DNA from: Telmatactis stephensoni
Taxonomy: Eukaryota > Cnidaria > Anthozoa > Actiniaria > Isophelliidae
Direction: 5' to 3'
Assembly: GCA_029948255.1 (NCBI GenBank)
Contig: JALIZF010001824.1
Span: 62,001 to 126,000 of the forward strand
Length of the DNA: 64,000 nt
Within the stretch, counting starts at the first letter, position 1, and each line of letters starts with the position of its first letter. The notes under the pieces are model-generated. The model saw only the letters and a list, made by a program, of their open reading frames with translations, had not been told where the DNA came from and did no database searches. Below are positions 57,901 through 64,000 of this stretch, piece by piece. A program made the translations under genes and the position numbers.

Positions 57901-60899
57901 AAAAGGACGTTTAGTTCCGGGAAGAAAAAAAAAAGAAGAAAAAAAAAAGGGAAAGGAAAATTTGGTGCAAATTTGAGTTTTCAAAAACAGCGTTAAAATC
58001 AAAGTTTTCTTAAAAGCCCACTTGGATGAAAATCGATGAAAATTGGCCGTTTATTTCTATCTGAAATGAATGTAGTTAAATAAATAGCTGCCCTCTGCCC
58101 AAAAATCTGCATTTCAAGCTCATTATCAAAGAGAAATTTGATATTAAGTCTCAAAGAACAATAGGGTTGAGTAAATGACGTCATTTACTCACAACTTAAT
58201 TACTTCACAATTTCTATTCGTCTTGTTTGAATGTAAAGAAAATGTTGCTTTTGGTGATTATTGGGAGTCGTACAGATAGGTTTTACTACGTTTCAAGTCA
58301 TTTCCAATTATAATATATTTTCATCCAAGAACCCCTCTAATTTTGCTGTTGTTCACATTATCTAGTATCAAAACTGTGCATATTCTGATCACAAAGGAAT
58401 GATATTGACGGAAAAAATGTCGAAAAAATTTGTTGTGCTTTTGAATGAAATTTTAGCGGAAATGCGCGCTACTGACAAATCACTGGTCATCGAGCGCGCG
58501 CTCAGGTTTTATTCAAAAATGTCCGCTCATTTGGCAGAGAAAAAACTCGTTAGTTTCTATAAATTTTTCACGTTTATTGTCTATAGGAAATCATGTGGCT
58601 TTCCCGTGGAATCTGGAATGAATTTGAACTTGTGCGATTTCGAAACGCTCAAATCGTTTAAAAGGCTCATGCAATTTCGAACTATTTCAAATCCCACTCG
58701 TTCAAATTAATGACGCACGGGAGTAGGGTAAGAAGAAAATTACCCCTCTAATTTATGCTCTCTTGATAAGATATATTACAGGCACTCTGATTGGTTGAGA
58801 ATCATGTATGATTTAAGAACAGACATACGAATAATGTCACAGAAGCAGAATTAAATGGGAAATGCATCTCAAATAAATGGAAATGAAAAGACATTTAAAA
58901 CAACTCGTTATTTGAGATGCATTTTACACAAATAACATTACAATAAACACATACACATAAGAACGATATTAAAAAAAAATACTTCAAACTGACAACTTTA
59001 GAAAAGGGATGCACATTATTTGCATTTTTTTATTGATTTTGAATGTTAGGGGATCTTCAAGCACAATAATTCAGGAATATCAAAGGAAATGACTACTACT
59101 TGGAGCTAATGTTAGTACTGTCCTTATCATTTCTAACTAGAAATAGTATCAACTTCCTATATCTCCTAAAACACAAATGTAGAGGAGATCTGCAGTTTAT
59201 TATGTAAATGCTGATCATCAATGAATGGAATGATTATAACACTAACCATTTGCAACACACATTCTTCTTTGGGTACTATACCAAGCTCGACATTGTCACG
59301 GCTGAAATCAGTGAAAATGAAGGCAAAAATGTTGGTGTCTTAAATAACAGAAAATGTACTGTAGTAATCATTAAAAGCTGTGGCTTCATATGGGTTCATC
59401 TTCATTTGTCACTACCAGAATCCAAATTCAGCACATATAGCTACCATTTTAGGGATGAAATTGCAAATGGAAGGGAACAGGTCAATATTGACATATCATA
59501 ATATTGCATTCCACAGATCACTAGCAAGTGCTTTGCAACATACCTTTTCTGAATAAGGTCGATAACTTGTCGATAAGACTTGTTTAGTACCTGGATACCA
59601 TTCACTGAAACCACTTGATCACCTAACAAAAAATCATTTCTCATTGACAAAGAAGTGACCTGAAACTTAGTTTTTGAATGTTTGATTTTTTTCATGAGAG
59701 AAAAATTGTCCTATTTATAATATAAACTTTATTTTAGAAAACAGAAATTCTATACAATAAATAAGGAAAGATACAATAGATAAAATGACCTTGAGGTGTT
59801 TGGATAAGTCATTAACCATCACAAAGATCTTTCAACACATTCTTTAAAAGTCAGTTAATGAAGTCAATACCTGAGGATAAACCAGCCTTGTCTGCTGGTC
59901 CACCTGGTGAAACTTGCCGAACAAATACTGTGTCAATTGGCTGACCTCTGGTGGGTTCATTGTCACTCTCAATGCCATTAACTGTGCGGTTCTGTTATTA
60001 AAACATGAGTTATTTATGTAAAAATTACCTAAATTGGAGTTGGTCATCATAAGATGATGAAATTTCTCAATTAGAGAAGGTCTATTCTGTCTAGGGAGGG
60101 GAGAGACATTTTCATCTAAGAAGAGTCTTTTTTTCATACCAAAGACACATTCTCAGAAAGCTAGGAATGGTAATGCAATGAACATTTACTTTAGGGAACT
60201 CCAGTCACTAATGACCTTGAAGTTGGGATGAGAAATGGATTGTAGAAAGCTGGGAGGGAGGGAGGGAGGGAGGAAGGAAGCCCAGGGGGGGGGATCCGAT
60301 CGTAAAAGGATGTCTCAGACTTAATTGGACTACCAGAGACATAGCTGGTACCTTTTAGGGACTGTTTTGGGTTAAATAAACTACCTAAAATAAGCATGAA
60401 AGGGACGATTTCGATGATCTGAATTTAATCTTCAAAGCACATCGATAAAGTGTTTCATTACTTTAATTCTTTATTATTGTTTTTGAATTGGTACCTTTTA
60501 GGGGTAGAAATTAATTGTTGCCACTCCCACTCAGGTACCTTTTAGGGGTCATTTTCAAAATTTCCGACGAGCATCCCCATCCTCTTATATATAGGAGTCC
60601 CTCCCCCGGGGAAGGAAGGAAGGGAGGAAGGAAGGAAGGTAGGTATTGCTATGGCAGGAATTTTGAGATTTTTATAGACATTACATGTATGGACATGACA
60701 CAGCAGTTTGTTTCACACTCATACCAAAATTAACCCATACCTCACTCGGTGGTCTAGATTTGATCACTTCAGGGGGATATACCACAAAATGTCTCAAGGT
60801 AAAACCAAAACTGTTACTGCTACGATGAAGTGTCACAGTCTTTGGTGCAACAGGTTTTTTATGGCCGTCATTAGAATCTGCTGTAACCAGCTTAACTTC
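43406..60899 (-). CDS. ARHGAP21: RhoGAP of the ARHGAP21/23 family (PDZ-PH-RhoGAP), 5' end not certain
   Basis: ARHGAP21/23 proteins switch off Rho-family GTPases (Cdc42 in particular) at Golgi and cell junctions. Exons (minus): 60741-60899, 59871-59991, 59544-59622, 59247-59301, 56179-57459, 55377-55544, 55247-55300, 54418-54507, 53812-53940, 53052-53120, 52238-52305, 52045-52163, 51491-51574, 51157-51209, 50255-50328, 50092-50176, 49346-49424, 48769-48842, 48599-48688, 48008-48133, 47512-47562, 46956-47040, 46535-46560, 43406-45979. Every phase closes: 1930 residues from the first listed exon. Order: PDZ (about 15-140), Ser/Pro linker, PH (about 622-735), RhoGAP (about 825-1020), tail of about 860 residues. 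The PDZ has [19 protein letters not shown], nearly the vertebrate sequence. Human ARHGAP21 is about 1950 aa. ARHGAP23 is the other vertebrate paralogue, so the symbol is shorthand for the common ancestor. Confidence 0.93.
47200..47330. repeat. Dispersed repeat, copy 1
   Basis: Contains GCTAATGAGAAATCTTTT, CCAAGATGGCTGCCGTGACG and TGCAACCCGGCAAT. The same string of blocks recurs at about 49855-49960, also in a RhoGAP intron. It is probably a MITE family; I could not fix the ends. Confidence 0.6.
48008..51209 (-). CDS. ARHGAP21: RhoGAP gene: catalytic GAP-domain exons
   Basis: Exons from 51209 down to 48008 encode the GAP domain. [10 protein letters not shown] leads in, then [18 protein letters not shown]. 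The arginine finger lies in [12 protein letters not shown], with the Arg codon split by the intron 50177-50254. [20 protein letters not shown], then [19 protein letters not shown], then [14 protein letters not shown] with the conserved Lys/Asn-type pocket region complete the domain. The key Arg and the LRKLPE and FGPTL blocks are all present, so the enzyme should be active. Confidence 0.92.
48190..48530. repeat. Minisatellite, about 42-bp unit
   Basis: About seven units of ACAGTTGAACCGTGTGTCC, then ACCCCTGCAATGTTGCGCGC, with the dyad TTGCGCGCAA repeated. It lies in the RhoGAP intron between exons 48008-48133 and 48599-48688. It produces false His/Thr/Cys-rich frames on both strands. Confidence 0.85.
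49502..49757. repeat. Minisatellite, 26-27-bp unit
   Basis: About ten units of AAGGGATAAGGGAAAAGGG, each followed by a variable ATACAGCA. Strong purine asymmetry (almost no T on the plus strand). It is intronic in the RhoGAP gene. The Lys/Gly- and Phe/Pro/Leu-rich frames here are artefacts. Confidence 0.9.
49855..49960. repeat. Dispersed repeat, copy 2
   Basis: Partner of the repeat at 47200-47330, sharing GCTAATGAGAAATCTTTTT and ATCCAAGATGGCTGCCGTGA. It lies directly beside the 26-27-bp minisatellite. Confidence 0.6.
50588..50804. mobile_element. Fold-back MITE family H, copy 1
   Basis: Ends GGGTGTTTACACGGCACTAG and CTAGTGCCATGTAAACACCC are inverted repeats. Inner arms carry TGATTCGCCTGCTAG and GCAGGTAGGATGATTCGCC, so almost the whole 217 bases can fold on itself. 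It is intronic in the RhoGAP gene. A closely similar element lies 1.5 kb away. Confidence 0.85.
51895..52010. repeat. (TTG)n/(GTC)n microsatellite
   Basis: Roughly 110 bases of TTG, TCG and CTG triplets immediately next to the RhoGAP exon 52045-52163. On the minus strand it reads as Asn-rich, on the plus strand as Val- or Cys-rich; none is coding. Confidence 0.9.
52338..52536. mobile_element. Fold-back MITE family H, copy 2
   Basis: About 200 bases, highly similar to the element at 50588-50804, with the same terminal GGGGTGTTTACATG and the same inner arms. The flanks show TAA near both ends, compatible with a PIF/Harbinger-type 3-bp duplication. It lies just upstream (in transcription) of the intron containing the TGAACGG minisatellite. 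Confidence 0.85.
52634..52925. repeat. Minisatellite, 21-bp unit
   Basis: About eleven units of TACTGAACGGTATTGCAACC, decaying at the right end to CGGTATTACAACCATAC. Each unit is 7 codons, so several strands and frames stay open; all are artefacts. It is intronic in the RhoGAP gene. Confidence 0.9.
53052..55300 (-). CDS. ARHGAP21: RhoGAP gene: PH-domain exons
   Basis: Exons 55247-55300, 54418-54507, 53812-53940 and 53052-53120 encode [66 protein letters not shown] and [11 protein letters not shown]. This is a complete PH fold with the closing helix Trp. In human ARHGAP21 this domain binds ARF1-GTP together with its C-terminal helix; the equivalent helix here is [14 protein letters not shown]. 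Confidence 0.9.
53400..53800. repeat. Tandem units of the TACGG-rich repeat family
   Basis: Three to four units of about 88-105 bases with GTATTTTACGTCTCGTAACC, GTCCGTACCGTAGGTTTTCC and ACTCATACGAAATCTGTTCT. Related single copies occur at about 2938-3060, 18348-18445 and 60650-60735. The sequence is rich in CGTA and TACG dyads. It is intronic in the RhoGAP gene. Confidence 0.75.
54113..54250. mobile_element. 138-bp MITE
   Basis: Ends GGCCCGGTTGTACGAAGG and CCTTCGTACAACCGGACC are inverted repeats. The interior has several TTATCCRCYGGATAA dyads. It is intronic in the RhoGAP gene. Confidence 0.82.
54575..54865. mobile_element. MITE, same family as VPS16 intron 15
   Basis: Shares AGATGCACAGATGACGTCAA, ATTTGTTTTATACAATATTC, CAATGACGTCATCTATGCG and CCAATCAGAGCGCGTGTAA with the element at 12567-12915. 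It lies between two PH-domain exons of the RhoGAP gene. The left end is less clear than the right. Confidence 0.72.
56179..57459 (-). CDS. ARHGAP21: RhoGAP gene: large Ser/Thr/Pro linker exon
   Basis: A single 427-codon exon, phase 0 at both ends, between PDZ and PH. It is disordered-looking and rich in Ser, Thr, Pro and Gln. Recognisable are [16 protein letters not shown] and [19 protein letters not shown]. The latter recurs in the next exon as [13 protein letters not shown], so the SYLMAT motif is present twice. The exon ends in an acidic run (DVLMDDDDE). Confidence 0.88.
57789..58724. mobile_element. Possible 936-bp non-autonomous DNA element
   Basis: An inverted pair, CTCCCGTGCGTCATAATTTA at the left and AAATTAATGACGCACGGGAG at the right, brackets 936 bases. 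The interior has a TGAGTAAATGACGTCATTTACTCA palindrome (near 58165) and GCGCGCGCT-rich sequence. It includes one open frame of 103 codons (58399-58710) that shows no transposase motif. It lies in the RhoGAP intron between the PDZ and linker exons. Confidence 0.5.
59247..60899 (-). CDS. ARHGAP21: RhoGAP gene: PDZ-domain exons
   Basis: Four exons encode a PDZ domain. Its [14 protein letters not shown] block occupies the carboxylate-binding-loop position and has the extended insertion typical of ARHGAP21/23. Then come [39 protein letters not shown] and IDLIQK, and the last strand [14 protein letters not shown] in the short exon 59247-59301. That 55-base exon was found by matching phase (2 in, 0 out) and the family sequence, and links the PDZ to the large linker exon. 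Confidence 0.9.
60255..60640. repeat. (GGGA)n / (GGAA)n tracts and duplicated GGTACCTTTTAGGG
   Basis: Two purine tetranucleotide tracts (60249-60285 and 60608-60640) flank a stretch where GGTACCTTTTAGGG occurs three times (about 60348, 60490 and 60534). It is an intronic low-complexity patch in the RhoGAP gene. Confidence 0.7.
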
Positions 60900-63673
60900 C
60901 TGCAAGAAAATAAGAAATTAAGGAATTAATATTCCATATTAAACAATCAATTTGTAAATTGACTGGTTTTCACTGGATATACAAGCATGAGTGCAAGAGT
61001 AAGCCATTTCATTTGCACCAGTACAGTATTTTCTTACACATGCACCCATACAAATGCATGTAATTATACTTGTATCACTTCTGAATTGAATCAGGCTTCA
61101 CTCTCGTCTTATAGCAATTTGACTGCCTGGTTCACTTCACCCTAGCATTGCCAATCATAATATTGCAAAGCTGTCAGCCTGTGCTTGCGAATAGGAGATT
61201 TATGTTTTTTCATTGCTATTTGTATTTAGGATCCATGTGAGTGGCATAGAAGTATTTAGTATTGCTACAAGCAAAGTGAAACTGGTTTTTGGAAATAGCA
61301 ATTGCCTGACCCCCCTCTAGGGCTATACAGCACGTGAGCAGCCTCATGGCGCCACTCATTCCAACCTTGACTTTGCACAGGATGCCAGCTTATGGTTTGG
61401 GCTTCCTGTGTTGGGTTCTCATAAGCGACCACTTTCTCCTGATCCCAAAGGTGGTTGCTTACAAGAGAGAGTCAACTGCATTTGAAATGTCAACAAGCCA
61501 CTTATGATAGGCTTATAAATGAACTCAAATTGTAATGTTTATTTTACAAAAATCTTGCAATCTGATTGGCCGAGAGCCATTGTTAATAAGAGTACTGACA
61601 ATAGCTGACGCCAACATGTCACGCTCGTCCTTACAGAAAAAAGTTTGGGACAGGTTTTCAAACAGATTTGGACGGAAAAGATCTAAGATAATGTAAAAAA
61701 CAAATTGAAGATAGTTTTCCATTGTCAGTACTCTTATTAATCATGGATGACGTCAAAAAATGTCCAAAACTTAGCAGTGAAACCACTCGCTGCGCTTGTG
61801 GTTCCACTTTAGTTTTGAACATTTTTTGACGTCATCCATGATTAATAAGAGTACTGACAATGGAAAACTATCTTCAATTTGTTAACATGATCTATTTTAA
61901 ATCATTGTTGAAAACTCTGCCTGTATATTTAAACACAATTAATGTTTGTTGGATAAATATTATTAATGGAGTTGAACAAACTGACCTAAGGTCCTCTAGA
62001 ACAATGTTGTTATTAATGAATCCTCTGGTGTCTGACCCTACTGAGCTAAATGTAATAATTCTGGAACCTTCTGTTTAAAACCTGAAAACCTGTGCTGTAT
62101 TTGCACTCAAATTTCTGTTGTTCAAAACAAACTTAAGGATCAGAAAGTAATAGTAATTCTGTTGTCTAGCTGGAAAGACCGATATCCTTTAATACCATCA
62201 CTTAATTATTATTCTAGAACATTTCAATAGCCTATTAATTCAGGCCAACTATATTTAACTTGACCTGTCTGAGCTAAGGTATCAGTATAACTCTAAGTTA
62301 CATTCAAGAAATATGTCACTTCATACTATTTTAGAAGTGCTCACATTCCAGTAACATTCCAGTTAATTCTGTCATCACAGAAACAGGAACCATGAAGTAT
62401 AGTTTTGCTTGGGTGACGTGGGTGGGGTGGGGGGAGGGTGCCATTTCTCATTTGCAACTTACAAATATTTTCTAAATTTAGTTTCCCTATCAAGGAATAT
62501 TTGTGTGTGTGTGTGTTGGGGGGATGGGGGGTGGCTAAAGTTCCCACAGAGCCCAACCTCTCCATGGTCTGTGAGAATATTGTTGATTTGTCTACAGATC
62601 AAGACACCAGACAGGCTAATTTGCTCAATTTTTTTTATCTAATTAGCATGTACAAATTAATAGTCTTAGATGAATATGTTCTATATTTTGCAATAACAAA
62701 TTTCATTCCAGACATTATACATTTTCTATACAAAATAGCAATTAGCATTTCATGGATTGATGCACCCTTTTTCATTAGACTAGCTAAGTGCAGTGGTGAG
62801 GCAAGAGTAATGGTCTAGTGGTTAACAAAGGATTAAAGTGTAAATCAATAAGTCTGTAGGTTTGATAGTAACCTAACCTGATCTTCATCAGGCATTGCCT
62901 AGTCTTCTGGGATAAGGATATCAGTAGGGCAGCTTTGTCCACTCTTTGCTTTCAAGAGTAGGAAATAAATGCACCACTTCTCCACAAGAGTGATAAACTT
63001 TTTTCTATGATTTAGTCTTTGGAATACTAGAGATACTACTATAAAAAGGGCTGTTGGGATTAGTTTTAACAATGTTTAATTCTAATGGAAATTGGTGAAA
63101 ATTGACAAAATAATATCACAAAAAATAAGTGAAATAAAAATTTGACGTCATGATAGTAAAAATGAAATTGACAGTCAGGCAAGATGTATTTAGCCTTTTG
63201 ATTTCTTCTTTCTTATCATTTTGAAATAATTGTTTTTAAAACAAAATCCATAAAATAACTCAATTTGTTCTGGGCTAAGTTGTTTGAAAGTGGGTTAGCA
63301 CTAACACTGGAGTAAATCTAGAAAGAAATACATTAATTACTAAATAATCTGCTTTTGAACAACTTATCGCAGATAAACACCAAGGTAAATTTAAATTTTA
63401 CACCTTTGATTAAGATATAGACACTAAAATGATCAATCACTATTGAAAACTATACTCCAGTATTCATTGGTTATAAAAAAGTTACGTATACTATGACCAT
63501 AAAGATATTAATATCGAAAGTAAGGTAGATCAAAGTTTTCATTTGTTAAGCAATTCAAATTTGATTCATCTGTATGATGACCTGTATAAATTTGATACAT
63601 CGGCCCCTATGATACATCTTTCCTTGGCACAGACAAACAAACTCATTGTGTGACACCTAGAGGTGACACTTAC
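60900..63673. other. Intronic or upstream sequence of the RhoGAP gene
   Basis: No exon that I can support by phase or homology. It holds a fold-back at 61701-61881 and a G-rich/(GT)n stretch near 62425-62535. The rest is AT-rich and without visible structure. Confidence 0.5.
61701..61881. mobile_element. Fold-back element with long arms
   Basis: The left arm (CAAATTGAAGATAGTTTTCC, ATTGTCAGTACTCTTATTAA, TCATGGATGACGTCAAAAAA) pairs almost perfectly with the right arm 61806-61881. The loop is about 40 bases. Arms of about 75 bases with this identity imply a young insertion. Adjacent 61555-61610 repeats AATAAGAGTACTGACAAT, so the full element may start near 61555. Confidence 0.75.
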
Positions 63674-63716
63674 TGGTAGCTCTCTCTTATACTCTGTGCT
63701 GAGGTAAGACCAAGCA
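63674..63716 (-). CDS. Possible upstream exon of the RhoGAP gene
   Basis: A 43-base stretch flanked by TTTCAG acceptor and GTAAGT donor on the minus strand. It encodes AWSYLSTEYKRELP in the frame that ends in phase 0, which is what the PDZ exon at 60899 requires. Vertebrate N-termini here are short and poorly conserved, so homology does not help. It could equally be chance; the true start codon is not identified and may lie beyond 64000. Confidence 0.4.
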
Positions 63717-64000
63717 CTGAAATCAAAACAGAAGCACTTGGTGTTTCTTAACAAATCTAGAATACTTCAGATTGATAAATACTGATAGATTTCTTGAATT
63801 ATTGGAAAAAGTTTGATTGCCAGCCATTTAGTAATTAGAAGACCAGTCAGCTTACTGCTGATCTGATGTGGACACAGAAAAAAAAAGAGTCATCAATAAG
63901 TTTTACTGAAATCACAGAATTAAATGCATATGGTGCATATATGGTCAAAGTTCAACAGCCAAAGTTTAGAGCTGATGCGATGATGATGAAGATGATATGC

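Noticed and set aside
59020..59180. A possible exon after TTTTAG near 59178 on the minus strand
   Set aside because: The reading frame stops within about 25 codons without homology. The 55-base exon at 59247-59301 fits both phase and family sequence instead.

Overview
The window is nuclear DNA from an animal. Five protein-coding genes with metazoan orthologues are split into many short exons with GT-AG introns, and the gaps are AT-rich and full of small repeats. Gene content and the many small fold-back and tRNA-derived repeats fit an early-branching metazoan, most likely an anthozoan cnidarian (coral or sea anemone). That placement is inference; nothing in the sequence names the species.

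Layout. (1) 210-617, + strand: the last two exons of translin (TSN). (2) 1178-6591, - strand: a complete 12-exon PPIG/cyclophilin-G gene, a nuclear cyclophilin with an RS tail (755 aa by my splice model). (3) 6785-16104, + strand: a complete 24-exon VPS16 gene (HOPS/CORVET tethering subunit, 825 or 828 aa). It is divergent from PPIG, with only 193 bp between start codons. It has two introns with U12-type (minor spliceosome) donors and one GC-AG intron. (4) 17481-32151, - strand: a complete 24-exon class-5 semaphorin (signal peptide, sema, PSI, about five TSP1 modules, one TM helix, short tail; 993 aa). (5) About 32.2-43.4 kb: no gene that I can support. (6) 43406 to at least 60899 (perhaps 63716), - strand: a RhoGAP of the ARHGAP21/23 family (PDZ, long linker, PH, RhoGAP, long basic Ser-rich tail; at least 1930 aa). 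Its first exon is probably outside the window.

All the splice models keep phase across every junction I checked, and total coding lengths are multiples of three. This is the main support for the exon coordinates. Two junctions remain ambiguous: VPS16 exon 10 start and translin exon start.

The genes are not a functional cluster; they are ordinary housekeeping and developmental neighbours. The unusual material is in non-coding and semi-coding DNA. An inverted duplication in the semaphorin gene carries a truncated TSP1 exon and brackets two exons. A 153-bp tandem array copies the end of a semaphorin exon together with its splice donor. VPS16 has a decayed extra copy of exon 18 and an intron that is almost entirely one MITE. 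Several fold-back MITE families (one nearly perfect 243-bp hairpin), minisatellites and two tRNA-derived SINEs are also present. No prokaryotic-type system, CRISPR array, rRNA or intact autonomous transposon was seen.
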